Shown: piece after piece, positions 46,801 through 57,479 of the stretch | Numbering within the stretch: position 1 is the first letter of the stretch | Layout of the letters: each line of letters begins with the position of its first letter | Assembly (NCBI GenBank): GCA_023213315.1 | Contig: JAKCPI010004467.1 | Span: 1-64,000 of the forward strand | DNA: 64,000 nt | Direction of reading: 5' to 3' | Origin: Euborellia annulipes | Taxonomy: Eukaryota; Arthropoda; Insecta; Dermaptera; Anisolabididae | Made by a program: the position numbers and the translations under genes | Notes under the pieces: model-generated | The model's database searches: none | What the model was told of the DNA's origin: nothing | What the model saw: the letters and a program-made list of their open reading frames with translations, nothing else

Positions 46801-49800
46801 ATCTAAATGATTTAAATAAATTCATCCGTCGGCTTGGGATTCGAACCCACGCCCCTTTGTCAACACCTATAACCTCAAGGCCACAGAGGGGGGGGGGGGG
46901 TTAAGTTGACTAAATAAAAGAAGGTCTAAGGTGGGAATATTGGAGAAAATTATAAATAAATGTGTTTTGTCATAAATTGTGTATTAGTCTCATGAGGTGT
47001 TTATTGCTTTGGGGCAACTGATTTGTATTAATATTTATTTATTTGCTTAAATTGTACATAGGGCCACTACCCCTCTTAGAATTGGGATCGTATTGTGTAT
47101 GATAATCTGCCAAAATACCAAATAGTAGCACGCCATTCTCAATGGTTCTTGAGGAATGACGTTGCTGCTTAAACCACGCAATAACAAAACAAATTTGAAG
47201 GTCTATTCCTTGAGAGCCATTGAGTATGAGGTGCAACCATTTCGGATTTGGGACATTTACCATATGCAATACCATCCAAATTGGTTTCCCTTGTATGAGG
47301 GTTTAACTCTAAATATTTGCTAAATGATTAGTATAACTTTTAAAATTTATGTGTTAGAAAAAAAGGTGCATTTTATTCTACAGTATTTTTTATACAAAAT
47401 CAAATTTCGTTTTTGCAGAAAAATGGGAAATTAATAATATGCTATTTAGTCATGAAATCTATTTCTCAACTCGAATTTCCCCAAGATTGTCTCAAGAAAA
47501 ATAGATCAATTATTTTTAAAATAAATTTAAATTAAAAATGCGCAAATACCCAGTTCCAAGTTCTTTGGACACAGTACTGTTTGAGGTCTCTGAAATATTT
47601 AATAAATCTGCTCAAAATCTAGCAATTTTCTTCTCTACTAAGTTGTCCTAAGGAGGTCAAAAATTTGTTCTGCATTTCTTTTGGTGTTTTGGCTTTATTT
47701 TATATAATTCAAACTTTAAAATTTTTGAAAAGTAAAAATGCTCTTAAATATGCTGGGGCAGATCGTTAAGGTTATGGAGAAAAATACACCAGCGGTTGTT
47801 TTCCACATTAAAATAATTTATTTTGCAAATATTTCGGATTGCCTACGCAATCCATCCTCAGTGCCTCAAATTTTATATGTGTATATATGAGTGTATTTTA
47901 AATGATAAAATTTTAATAGGAGAAGCCATTCTACAATTAGAGACGACGTTTTTATTGTGCAAGCCAGTGAGTAATAGAACTTGGGTGCGCCAAGCGGGTC
48001 TGTGAAAAATTGTTTTTTGTAAAAAGGAATTTTAACCAATTGTATCAGATATTTACAGATATAGTTTTTCCCTCAGCGGTTTGCACATCAAAAACGTCTT
48101 CTCTAATTGTAGAATGGCTTCTCATATTAAGATTTCATCATTTAAAATACGCTCCACATATGTATAATTTGATGCACTGAGGATGGATTGCGTAGGCAAT
48201 CCTAAATATTTGCAAAATAAATTATATTAATGTGGAAAGCAACCGCTGGTGTATTTTTCTCCATAACCTTATTTTTTTACAGTTTAACATGTACTAATAT
48301 AAGTTGGGAAAGAGCAAGTACAGGAGCAGCAAAGAAAAGAAAAGAAAGCCTTTGTATGCCAAATGCCGAGAAGACATTTAGGCCAAAATTTATTCGACCA
48401 TCCTCAATCCTTAGAGGCCTATATTTGGAGAAAAGAACTCTCACGTCGTTTAAAACACTCGCCCTTTAATTAATTAATTAATTAATTTATATTTATTTAA
48501 TGCATTGACGCCATTTATAGGCAGGTTACAAAAAGTCAACATATAACATTATTTAATTCCGTTTATCACAGATAGAACTTCCTTACAAGTTTTAGGTGAT
48601 TGGAAGAAAAGGTCAAGTTGACCGTATTCCCTATCACACATCCTATATAAGGGGGATCTCTTAAGGAAATTATTCCTAGGATGCGGTAAATAGAATAAGT
48701 CATGGCTTCGAGTGGTCATTGAAGGGCTGTGGAAGTTTGACCCTTTTTGGGCATTCTAATGGCGTTTTCTCTGGTCCAGGAGCCCTTTGAGGGCTGAAGA
48801 TTGGCAGCCAATCTTCCACAGGTACTACAACTTAGTAAAATTTGGAGAAAATCCACCACTCCTCGCCACAAAAGTGGCCAAAAAGTAAAAATATTGACCA
48901 TATATATATATCCTATACACGAATGCTCAAAGATGAACTCCTGACAACAATTAGGTCGTTTAAAGGATTGAAAATGAAGCATTAATAAGAGCACTAGGTG
49001 ATCAATAAAAGAATTAGAGCACCTTTCTTCTTTTCAAAAATGAAAAAAACAGTAAATAAAAATTTATAAAATTCTAAAAATTAAATATTTCTTGTTTGGG
49101 AATTTTGATTTTGTATAAAAATATTAATAAATAAGTAGAGGGTGATAGCTACTGTTTCTAGATGTTCTAGATGAGATGTATAAATCCCTGCCTGGAGCTG
49201 GTGGATTGGATGCAGTTGCTGGTGATGATGATGATGATGATGATGATGATGCGCTGTCGGCGGTAGTGGAAGTGGATGCGGCTGATGATGCTGTGATGAC
49301 TGCATTGGTGTCGAAGGCGATGGCGGTGTTGTCGGCGTTGTTGGTGTTGATGGATGTTGAGACGAATGCAATGACGGGGGTGGCGTATGTTGTTGCTGTG
49401 GCAGTGGAAGTGACAACGCAGCTGGCGGCGGTGGCGACGATGACGGTGGTTCACATTTAAATAACGAACGACGATTATCACCACTAGTTAAAATATTGTT
49501 ATTGTTATTTAAACGTTGTCGTTTGCTGACTGAAAGTCGACGTAATTTTGTAAATGAACGACGTGATATTATTGGTAAAGGAGTCACTTCGGCACCAGGT
49601 GGGCTTGGAGTCCCGTCTTTCCCGTCTGGCACCTCACAAAGACCTTTAATTTTGAGCTGGTCCGCCGTTTTGAGCAAAGACTAAAATAAAAGAACAATCG
49701 AATTATTAATTTGAACAAATAGGTGAGATGGTTCAATAAAAAAAAAACTTTAAAAAATATAAAATTACATCGAATTAGGCATAAAGGTATTTAGTTGTAA

Positions 49801-52174
49801 CATAGAGCAAAGGTATTTAATATAAAGGCTTTTTTATTTTGGTAGATCCTGCCCTTTCCTAAAAGCAAGACTTTATATTAACAAGATCTGAGGAAAAGAA
49901 AAGAAATATTCTCTCTGTATTTATGAACAATGAAGAGTGTTTATAACATTTGCTTGAAGAAAAGATTAATGCAGAATTTAAGATCTCCCATCTGAAATCC
50001 CTCCGTAAATCTTCTTTTTAATAAAGTAAGTGAGCAGCCAGGAGAATAAAAAATTATTTAAATTCTTTTGGTCGACGTTTCGGATGCCAATCGCGTCTTT
50101 CTTCGAGATTTTCATTTTATTTTCAATTTCTTAGAAATAAGATTTAGTAAAATATTTCCAGAATGATATCAGACAGATTCTTCTCATGTTTTAGTTAACA
50201 TTTAGAGTGGTACGAGCCCATCATATTCATTTATCTGGACTCCTAATAGTCCAAGAGCTGGTGACGAAAATGGGCAAGCGTTTTCTGAAAGTTAATATTT
50301 TCAGAATAGGTTGCATGGAAAGATACTTCCAGTATCGGGGCTTTTGGCGGGAATAAGCCAGAAAAGTTGTAATATTTATTACATCTCTAAACTGTTTTCT
50401 GAAAGCTTAAAATTTGTAGACAACGAGCAAATAGAATATAAAATAGGGATCTAACAGTCAGACAGCGAAATTTTGAGGCCCGTGGCGTCAGCGTTAGTTC
50501 ATATCTGTGAAAAAGTATCGTAATCCAAAGTGTTTTTTGAAGGCTGAAACTTTCCAAAATAATAATAAACAAGTGGTCAAGTTAACCAAGGTGCTATGGG
50601 AAACTAAAAATATCTCGACACAAAAAATCTGGTGTGACTGGCGAAGGGTACACAACTTTCTCTTAGCTTCGTTAATCGAAAGTTGTGTACCGTGCGTGTT
50701 TATTATTTTGGAAAGTTTCAACCTTCTGAAAACATTTTGGGTTACAATATTTTTTGACAGGTTTGAACTAGCGCTGACGCCAAGTGGCCCAAAATTTCGT
50801 TGCCTGACTGTTTATATTCTATTTGCTAGTTGTCTACAAATTTTAAGCTTGCAGAAAACAGTTTAGAGATATTAATTAATATTACACCTTTACGCGTTTA
50901 TTGCCTCCAGAGGCCCCGCTAATGGAAGTGCTTGCTGACTCTATAGAGGGTCTTTCCATTACTAAAATGCAACGGCAACCTATTCTGAAAATATTAGCCT
51001 TCAGAAAACTCTTGCCCATTTTCGTCGCCAGCTCTCCGACTATAAAGGTGCTATTATTAAGCACGCTCCTTATTTGTCACACATCTCAATACTCTGATCC
51101 ATTGCCTTGTTATTTAAATATTCTTAACGAAAGTGGGGTGTACTAGGTTCAATAAAACTCCCAAAATAAGGTGTTTTGGCCTAAATTTACTAGAGGTCGT
51201 CCCCAGTTATTGGAAATTATACAGATCATGTAAAATGCACATATGATCGAACCAGGTTTTGTCAATAATAAAAATCTGATGGTTAGATCTCTGATTCTTG
51301 GGCGCAGCAACGATAATATTTGTACAAGACAAAAAATTTGTATCATACAAGTGACAAATACCAAATATCTATATTACATTATTATTATTATTATCCACTA
51401 ACTCAATAAATTTAGGCAGAAACGTCTTATTCTTTATTGAATCCGATGCACCCCGGTTTGACTGATATCTCCATCTCTACAACAATTACAACTACAAGTG
51501 ACTTCTTAAGGAATTTTGAGATAACAAATTTTATAGTATTCTAAATAATAATAAGAAAGTTTTTTTTTATATACGAACAGGTAAAGGAATTTAATTTTTG
51601 TCAAAATTTCATATTGTTCAATGAAAATACGAACCTGTAACTCCGCTTGACTAACGTCAATCTCTCCTCTATAGACGAATTCAATTATAAATTTGAGATC
51701 ACTAAAACAAACATCTTGAGGCATTATAATTGTGGGATGTTTACATGGATTTTCTAGTAATAATTTCTGGAAATATGATGAACATGCAGAGAGAACTACC
51801 TGCACAAAAAAAAAAAAAAAAAAATTAGAAATGAAGTATACGTTTGAACTCTCCAAATAAACCTGCCGACTCAAAGAAAGGTGTTGTAATATTTTTAGCA
51901 ATTTGTTGCATTTCAATATGATTCTTCCCATCTTCAAGTTCAATTATTAAATTATTATTATTATTATAGAGAAATATAATTTGAGCCGGTCGGTTATAAT
52001 ATTTTTATATCTTTATAAAACATGTTTTTTTTTTACCTTATGGGCTTTTAGAGAGGAGTCGTTGCAAGCGAGTGTCACATCAACAAATGCTTCGTTTCTT
52101 AAAAGTTGATGAAATACCGATGTCATATTTGATTGATAGTTATTCCAACGGAGACAATAATGTTGGCCAGCCAT
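33158..52174 (-). CDS. psq: Pipsqueak: BTB plus four psq DNA-binding motifs (complete, 10 coding exons)
   Basis: Coding exons: 52174-52037, 51799-51635, 49680-49153, 44359-44180, 40357-40087, 38746-38643, 38229-38142, 36336-36055, 34545-34271, 33406-33158. All borders are GT-AG and phases agree, giving 759 aa. Residues 1-115 are the BTB domain ([64 protein letters not shown]), nearly the Drosophila Psq sequence. The middle is low complexity: Pro/Ser-rich, a run of ten His, ten Gln and seven Gly. Four helix-turn-helix psq motifs follow at about 503-550, 557-603, 612-658 and 661-708, each with a W...AL..R....S...A...YgiP..TLy..... pattern. Four tandem psq motifs with a BTB are diagnostic of Pipsqueak, a nuclear GAGAG-binding factor linked to chromatin silencing. 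The start exon is preceded by an AG acceptor at 52193-52192, so 5' UTR exons lie upstream. Introns are full of transposons. Confidence 0.95.
33929..34154 (+). mobile_element. SINE-B copy 2 in psq intron, 16-bp TSD
   Basis: Perfect duplication GCTCACGAATTTATAT at 33913-33928 and 34155-34170. Begins GCTCAGGGGCAC, contains GGCGACCACGAGCTACCC and CTTCTATATTTTCAACAG, and ends in an A/G-rich tail. It is clearly the same unit as 15343-15564. It lies between the last two coding exons of psq, antisense to the gene. Confidence 0.85.
37499..37943. repeat. Element with ~25-bp inverted ends in psq intron 7
   Basis: TGATGCGGGACCTCTTGTCG (37501-37520) is repeated inverted as CGACAAGAGGTCCCGCATCA (37921-37940). 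A second inner inverted pair uses ATCAGGATAGATGAAG-like sequence near 37735 and CCTATCCTGATTAC near 37800. No coding capacity. Class unknown. Confidence 0.6.
38464..39690. repeat. Direct repeats flanking a Penelope-like inverted pair
   Basis: 38464-38590 and 39564-39690 are direct copies (GTTGACCCTAAAACCCT, GATATAGCCATAAAATA, CAAAATTTTGT-like). The first overlaps the region between psq exons 6 and 7; the second lies in intron 5. The second copy is preceded by a CTTGAGAAAAGACAACG / GAGCCCGAAAGG stretch. They could be pseudo-LTRs of a Penelope-like insertion, but psq exon 6 (38746-38643) sits between them, which argues against one simple insertion. Confidence 0.4.
38829..39135. mobile_element. 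Inverted pair of Penelope-like ends in psq intron 5 (tentative)
   Basis: Arms of about 100 bp at 38829-38925 and 39033-39135 are reverse complements. The right arm has ATGAAGATGGTCGCATAG followed by TCGACCGAAACGTCG. The boxes enclose a perfect GGTCG/CGACC stem. The left arm has the same with one box change (CAAAACGTC). Both share AAGCAGCTATGTTT-type flanks. Confidence 0.5.
41341..41409 (+). repeat. tRNA-like 69-nt structure, not an intact tRNA
   Basis: Ends ATTGGGC and GCCCAAT can form a 7-bp acceptor-like stem. GGTTCGAGACC matches the B-box/T-loop. The D-arm and anticodon arm do not fold convincingly, and no A box of the usual form is seen. Probably a SINE head or pseudo-tRNA in psq intron 4. 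Confidence 0.35.
41811..42017. mobile_element. Tc1-type MITE, TACAGT...ACTGTA
   Basis: 207 bp with long inverted repeats of about 65 bp: GTCCCACCCATGCGTTTTCT on the left pairs with AGAAAACGCATGGGTGAGAC on the right, with a few mismatches. TA dinucleotides at both ends fit the Tc1/mariner target site. No coding capacity. In psq intron 4. Confidence 0.85.
42565..42735. repeat. Imperfect inverted repeat in psq intron 4
   Basis: GAGGATGTTAGCCAG (about 42572) and TATCGAAAT (about 42612) recur inverted as ATTTCGATAGA and CTGGCATCCTC (about 42697-42722). The rest of the intron, 42740-44175, is extremely AT-rich and shows nothing else. Confidence 0.5.
45218..45506. mobile_element. Inner inverted pair, Penelope-like (tentative)
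   Basis: Arms of about 130 bp fold on a centre near 45362. The outer ends share AGCAGGTGCAGCCAAAATAA. The minus-strand left arm has CTCAAGATGGGTAAATAAAA then TTCACCCGAAACGTCTCG; the right arm has ACCCAAAACGTCTCG. Confidence 0.5.
45582..45891. mobile_element. MITE of the CAAGGGCGGATCC group
   Basis: Ends CAAGGGCGGATACAG and CTGGATCCGCTCTTG. Contains GTGTGCTGTGTGACCATTC and long C runs near both ends. The flanks match poorly (ACCTAAAG / ACCCAATG), so the target duplication has decayed. Close relative of 56549-56813. Confidence 0.65.
46693..46888 (-). mobile_element. Diverged SINE-A copy
   Basis: On the minus strand it has a GGGTTCGAATCCCAAGCCG B-box region, AAATGGTATAAATAAATATG-like body and GGCCTAAGATGCTGAGGAC tail, paralleling SINE-A block by block. 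It sits against a poly-G tract at its 5' side. Confidence 0.6.
47769..48270. mobile_element. Inverted pair of Penelope-like ends in psq intron 3 (tentative)
   Basis: Arms of about 180 bp share AGGTTATGGAGAAAAATACA and GCCATTCTACAATTAGAG with their complements. The left arm, read on the minus strand, has CTGAGGATGGATTGCG then TAGGCAATCCGAAAT; the right arm (48177-48207) differs by one base in the GAAA box (CTAAAT). The loop between boxes forms a perfect 7-bp stem GGATTGC/GCAATCC. Confidence 0.5.
48557..48700 (-). mobile_element. Possible LINE ORF2 end
   Basis: A minus-strand frame reads [18 protein letters not shown], then [20 protein letters not shown] and a stop, loosely matching the end of non-LTR reverse transcriptases. 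The adjacent minus frame at 48716-48994 may be the preceding part in another frame. Confidence 0.35.
50240..51048. repeat. 809-bp palindrome in psq intron 2
   Basis: Arms fold on a centre at about 50645 with roughly 80-85% pairing by eye: GAGCTGGTGACGAAAATGGG pairs with CCCATTTTCGTCGCCAGCTC. The innermost hairpin is the element-X motif: CTGGTGTGACTGGCGAAGG then ACACAACTTTC and GAAAGTTGTGTACCGTGCG. Overlapping open frames on both strands mirror each other and are not genes. Confidence 0.8.
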
Positions 52175-52659
52175 CGTGACCCAGATTAGCACTGAAACAA
52201 GAAAAAACACACAAATCATTTGCAATGAGAAAAAAATGTAATTTTTGGCTTTTTTAACAGGAGGACAGCAAGTATTTGAGGGTTCGAAAGCTAATCAAAA
52301 CTTGAAAACAATCTCTCTTCACGACTCATCTTTTTTTGAATGAAAATTTTGGAGTAATTTGTTATTTTGAGATGATTCCATTCCTAATTTCAAAACGAGC
52401 TTAAAAAACAATTTAATCATCATCCAAAAGAAAATTTCAACCAAAACAAAAATAGCAATGATTTGAGAAGGAAGAGTAAATAGAAGAAATAAGAAAAATA
52501 GATTAATTGGGAAATTAAAGATAAGGTAAAGAAAATGAAGAGAAATGAGAGCATAAACTAAGTTTGGGCAATTTAGGGTGTCCTATCAACATACTCACCA
52601 GATATGAGTTCAAATCAAAGGCGTTATTGCCAATTTTCACTTAAATATATATAAACTAA

Positions 52660-53320
52660 ATTACTTAAACACTTGACCATTTGAGTTGGTTTAAAATTTT
52701 TAGTGACAGTTATCCATACATATTTTAATATTTTCAAAGTTGGCCCTGTATTTTATCACAGTGATAGAAATCTTCTTGCGTCTATTATTTTATTTTACTT
52801 TCAATTAATTTTAGATTAATATGAATAAATAAGAACAGGATTGGCGGTTAGAAAAAAATGAAACATGGTTAAATGTATTTTATTTGGGAAATTTTTAATT
52901 ATAGACCGTATTTTTGTATTAATTATTTATTAAAAATATAAATACTGTACAACGTTTCGATATTTATTTTTAATAAATAATTAACACAAAAATAAGGTTT
53001 TAAATTAAAGATTCTCCTAATAAAAACAGGGTTAAAATTTTCTAAGATGTGGGAAAAGAGCTTTAAAAAAAGATATCAAAAAATGCATTTAGGAAATCGA
53101 GCTGCTATTGGCTGATTAAATGCCATTAGGGGACAACAAGAAGAAGGACCTCTGACAACCCAATGAAATACCAATTACTATAAATACTGTTCAAAAAATT
53201 AATAAAATACTATTGTTAGATTGATTATATTATGTATTTATTAGACTCAATGTTTTTTTCAAAGCGTCTCGGCGGGCCGCGAGTTTGACTTGCTTGGTCT
53301 ATATGGTTGATGCCGAAGGG
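52660..53320. other. Gene-free stretch just upstream of psq coding start exon
   Basis: AT-rich. A CGTTTCGATATTTATTTT stretch near 52953 resembles half of the Penelope-like signature. Minus-strand 5' UTR intron sequence is expected here because the psq start exon begins with a splice acceptor. Confidence 0.4.
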
Positions 53321-53324
53321 TGTT

Positions 53325-53405
53325 TTTTTTTTTTTTTTTTGGCTGGAGATCCTGGGTTCGATTCCCGGGGGCTTGTGCCAGCAACAAAAAAGCATTCTCA
53401 CAACC
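53325..53405 (+). mobile_element. tRNA-derived SINE fragment (GGTTCGATTCCCGGG)
   Basis: GGCTGGAGATCCTGGGTTCG continues as a perfect B box, followed by GTGCCAGCAACAAAAAAGC. Related copies are at 56985-57060 (inverted) and 57160-57255. No A box is seen; a poly-T run replaces the head. Confidence 0.5.
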
Positions 53406-53457
53406 ATTTTAAATATTTTCCTTTCTATTTGATTTTTAAGGTTTAGCTAGGAGGAGG

Positions 53458-53650
53458 CAGTGGCGGATCCAGAGGAGTTTCTCGGAAGGGGTAATCTGGT
53501 GTGACTGGTCGCACAGCACACAATTTTTTTTTATTGTCGATAATTTAAAGGTGCATTCTGTAGTTGTTTACCAGAATTTATATACAAATCAAATTTTTAA
53601 AATTTTATATTAAAAACACAATTTTTTTCAAAAAAAAAATATTTTATTCA
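53458..53650. mobile_element. MITE of the GGATCCAG group, 3'-truncated
   Basis: Starts CAGTGGCGGATCCAGAGG, contains TCTGGTGTGACTGGTCGCAC and AGCACACAA, and the GCATTCTGTAGTTG block. The right end is not found. Confidence 0.55.
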
Positions 53651-54312
53651 AATCTCAGGGGGTAAGGAAGGGACGCTGCTAATTATGGCCTAATTATTTT
53701 GGCCAATCATTTTTATTTCAAAGCAATAATGAAAGAATTTGAAATTATTTTATCAACAAGTAGAATAAATTTTTTATTTTTTCTCATTCCTAAGCGTACT
53801 TCCTTAGCTGGCGAAAAGAAGGGACAATCGCTTTTTATTTCAAAGACGTTTGCCTTTCGTTTACCCCCTCCACTCAGTTAAAACAAAAGCAGGTATTTTG
53901 TCAAAATAAGCGAGCGAATAGTATAAATAAAAAAAAAAAAAGAATAGAATAAAGAGAGCGAAAAAAGTCGAAAATAAGTATTACTATGTGTAATTTTTTT
54001 TTTTTTTTTTTTTTTGTGTTAGTTGACAATTCATTTTAATTTTATTCCTAATCAAGAGCTGGTTGAATTATTCAACTTTCATTTGTTGTAAAAAAAAAAA
54101 TAAAAAAAAAAAAAAATTAATATGATTTTGAGATTCTTCTAGGACTATATAGAAAAGAGACACTGATTAATTCTCTAAAATAAGACATTCTGGTCTAAGA
54201 AAGTTAATAAATAATTGTTACAATCTGTCTTCCAGAGCAACTACAGATTCAACAATGGAGATTCAAAAGGGCAGGGCCGGAACTAGGAGATTCATAGGGG
54301 GGGGGGCAAATT

Positions 54313-54590
54313 TTTTTTTTTAATAATTAAAAAAACATTCACACTTTTCTCATTCACACTCACATTCACACACTCATTCACACAGTCTTTTCGGCAACTT
54401 AGGCCATTTAAGACTTTAAACGATATCCGTTATTGATTATTATACATATTTGGGTCCAGGCATTCTTATTTAAGCCATTTGGTATCCAAATGCCTTAAAT
54501 ACAAATCTTCGGACTGCCTGGGGTCCGAACCCGCGACGTTCGGTATAGAAGGTAGACGCGCTACCAACTACTCCAAGCCCCGTGGGCAGT
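54313..54590 (-). mobile_element. SINE-A copy inside a hAT-like end, 11-bp TSD
   Basis: Duplication GGGGGCAAATT at 54302-54312 and 54591-54601. On the minus strand it has the tRNA-like head, GGGTTCGGACCCCAGGCAG, AAATGGCTTAAATAAGAATG and GGCCTAAGTTGCCGAAAAG. It is inserted beside the hAT-type end CAGGGCCGGAACTAGG at 54272. Confidence 0.85.
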
Positions 54591-55025
54591 GGGGGCAAAT
54601 TAAAATTAAATAACTTACTAATCAGAGACGTATATACTGTACATGTATATAATTTTTTCAGGGGGGGGGGGGCGACTCTTTTTTAAATATTCCCCTCCAC
54701 CATTCAAAAAAATATTTTTAAATTATCAGATATCTTGAGCCCCGAGGGGCCCGAACCCTCTCAAAGACAAATTTTCATAAAAAGTTTTTTTTAACCCAAA
54801 TTTTTCCGTTTTACCTTTTTTTTTCTAGAAAATTATGCCCTTCCCTCATAAATCACTCCATCGAATATCATATCATTTGACCTTTTTTTTTGTATACGAG
54901 TTTCGTTACTAATATTATAATATCCCACCCCCAAATTGATTTTAAAATTTATATCTTTCTTTAAATTTGACTCTAAAATTTTGGGGCCCCTAAGATTTTG
55001 CCTGCCTAGGCCCTTCATCACGGGC

Positions 55026-55376
55026 CAGTGGCATAACGTTTTTTAGCTGCCCCCTCCCCCCACAACGTTAATTTCGGGCCCCATTCTTAGACCTTTCAAA
55101 AAATATTTTTAAAATATCGTATATCCCTGAACCCTGAGGGCCCGGCCCTCTCAAAGACAAATTTTCATTAATTTTTTTTTTAATCTAGATTTTTCCGTTT
55201 TTACCGGAGCTCTGAGGGCCCCAGGCCCTCTCAAAGACAAATTTTCTTTAATTTTTTCCGTTTTTATCGGAGCCCTGAGGGCATACAGTTTTTAGCCCGG
55301 CCCGGTCCGTGGGCCCCATGAGGTCCGAGGCCCCCCCGAAATTGCGGGATCTGCGGGGGTGTACGTTACGCCACTG
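55026..55376. mobile_element. hAT-like MITE, ~8-bp TSD
   Basis: Ends CAGTGGCATAACGTT and AACGTTACGCCACTG (the right one has ACGTTACG). Flanks TCACGGGC (55018-55025) and TCAAGGGC (55377-55384) match at 7 of 8. The interior has repeated CCCTGAGGGCCC and TCTCAAAGACAAATTTTC units. Confidence 0.8.
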
Positions 55377-55544
55377 TCAAGGGCCTAATAATTGGGCAAT
55401 TTCTTGGATAACTTTGATTGCGATATGCTCACTTTTCAAATGTTTCTTAATTAATAACTAATTTACAGGGCCGAATTTACAAAGTGGCGAACTAGGCCCG
55501 CGCCTGGAGCGGCAAATTTTGTGAAAAAAACGTGCTTATTTACA

Positions 55545-55715
55545 TACCTATAATATGCCCGAGGTGCTTACGTGCTCGAAGACACACACCTTAAACCCAA
55601 CCGGCCTTTTATTTAATGAAAAATCCCTCATGCCCAGGATTTGAACAGGGATCTTCTTTATAGAAAGCCGACACCCTAGCCCGCTACACCAGCGAGCCTC
55701 CCCCCCCCCCCTTTT
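55545..55715 (-). mobile_element. tRNA-derived SINE (family D)
   Basis: On the minus strand, GCTCGCTGGTGTAGCGGGC (A box TGGTGTAGCGG) and TGTTCAAATCCTGGGCATG (B box) are spaced as in a tRNA, followed by TTCATTAAATAAAAGGCC. A C run marks its 5' side. Confidence 0.6.
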
Positions 55716-56548
55716 AATTATTAAAGCAACATTTCCTTGCTGAACTGAATGAGTGCTTCTTTTTTTTTTAAATTTTATCATAATTGAAAGTGCAGTATAT
55801 TTATTTATTTATTTTTTTCACGATCATCAGATTTTCTCATCTGTTTGCTCCTCCTCCTTTCTCTTTTTCTTTCACTTCCCCTTCCTTCCCCCCTGCCCTC
55901 CATCCTTTGTTTGCTTTTCTTTTCAAAGATAGCAAAAAATGCAGAGAGAGACAGAGAGAGTTGCAGATAAATTGAAGAAATATTTCTTTTTACGATTTGT
56001 TTAATAAAAAATATATAAGGAAGAAAAATAATTATGAATTATTAGGTGCCCTTAAGGGTGGCGGGATTGTCAGTGCTGCTCTTGTCTTAATTCCATAATC
56101 CAAATATTCAGGTTCGTTTTTGGGATTTCATTGATATGACTCATGTTAAAATCCCCTTTTTTTTAATCGCTTGCAAATTTCTACCTTTATATTAAATAAT
56201 AGAGATTTAAATTAAAATTTTATTACCCATCATATGTGATGGAAGTGAACAAAAGAGAGAGACAAAGATTTAGAGCAGCTCAATAGCTCAATAGATAGAA
56301 AAAAGGGCTCTTCTCTTCTATTCAACTCTTTCCCTTTGAAGTTAAAACAAAAAAAAAGTTAGGGGAGTGGGGAGGAGAATAAAAGATTTGCAAGAGGATT
56401 TCTACTATTGGAGTTGTCCCCCCCCCCCCCGCCCTCTGGGATTTAATACGCCAGTGAACTCATTTAAACACGAGGGCTTATATTACTCAAGGAAACAGAA
56501 AAATATTTTGCAAATTCGCCTGTTAAATTTTTTTAACTTGTGGGTCAC

Positions 56549-56813
56549 CAAGGGCGGATACAAGGGGGGGGGGTAAAGGGGGTAATTACCCCCCCCCTGA
56601 GATTTGAAAAAAATACTTTAAAAAAAAAAAAATTTATTTTTAATGTAAAATTTTTAAATTTAATACTTAAAAATTTGTTTTGCATTTATATTCTGGCAAA
56701 CAAGTACAGAATGCGGCTTTAAATTTCCGAAATTAAGAAAAAATAGTGTGCTGTGCGACCAGTCACACCAGATTACCCCCCTCCCCCGAGAAACACATCT
56801 GGATCCGCCCTTG
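56549..56813. mobile_element. hAT-like MITE, perfect 8-bp TSD TGGGTCAC
   Basis: Ends CAAGGGCGGATACAAGG and GGATCCGCCCTTG. TGGGTCAC is duplicated exactly at 56541-56548 and 56814-56821. Contains GTGTGCTGTGCGACCAGTC then ACACCAGATTACC, the reverse of the motif at 53495, and C/G runs near both ends. Confidence 0.9.
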
Positions 56814-56984
56814 TGGGTCACAACCCACTGCGGGGGGTCAAGATCCTCGGAACTTTAATTCCTAATTTTCAAAAAATTTAAATTATTTTCATGAAATTTT
56901 TCCCACTGAGGGGACCCCAGAAAAAATCTATATTCTTTCTAACTTGGATACTGACAGATTGGAGCAAAAAAACAAAAATTCTTT

Positions 56985-57255
56985 TAACAAGAGTGAGACC
57001 AAACGCCCCTGGAATAGAACCCAGGACCTCTAGCCTTTGTGGGGCATCAGAAAGCAGCGGACAAGTGAGAAATGTTTCTTTAATGTTTCTCACTTTGTTA
57101 GTAACTTGCAAGGTTAACTCGCATATAAGGGAAGTGAGTTTTATTGGTGTAGGTCAAGGGTGGCCAGCACCCCGAAAGGCTGGAGATCCTGGGTTCAACT
57201 CCCGGGAGCCATGGGGCGTTTGGCCTCGCCAACAAAAAAACAATCACACTCTTGA
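56985..57255. repeat. Inverted pair of tRNA-like SINE units
   Basis: 56985-57060 (minus) and 57160-57255 (plus) share GGAGATCCTGGGTTC / GAACCCAGGACCTC and GGGGCGTTTGGCCTC. Each has a B-box-like core (GGGTTCAACTCCC in the right copy). Head-to-head arrangement with a ~100-bp spacer. Confidence 0.55.
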
Positions 57256-57479
57256 TTAATACAGTATATCTATGACTCAGTTAAAGTCCGAATCGAGGAT
57301 TTTTAAATCAAATATATACCGTAGATCTCAAAAAATATTAACTATATATTTTTTTTAAGGGGGGGGGGTCCTGATCAGAGGTTTGAGAAAAGTTTGAATT
57401 TTGTGAATCGATTGTAAATATCGCTGAAGTAAGCAAATTTTTTATTTTTTATTTGGATCAGCAAATAAATAGAAAAGAG

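Noticed and set aside
49167..49684. Plus-strand and alternate minus frames over psq exon 3
   Set aside because: The psq frame is supported by matching splice phases and BTB continuity; the others arise from CAT/CAG repeat codons.
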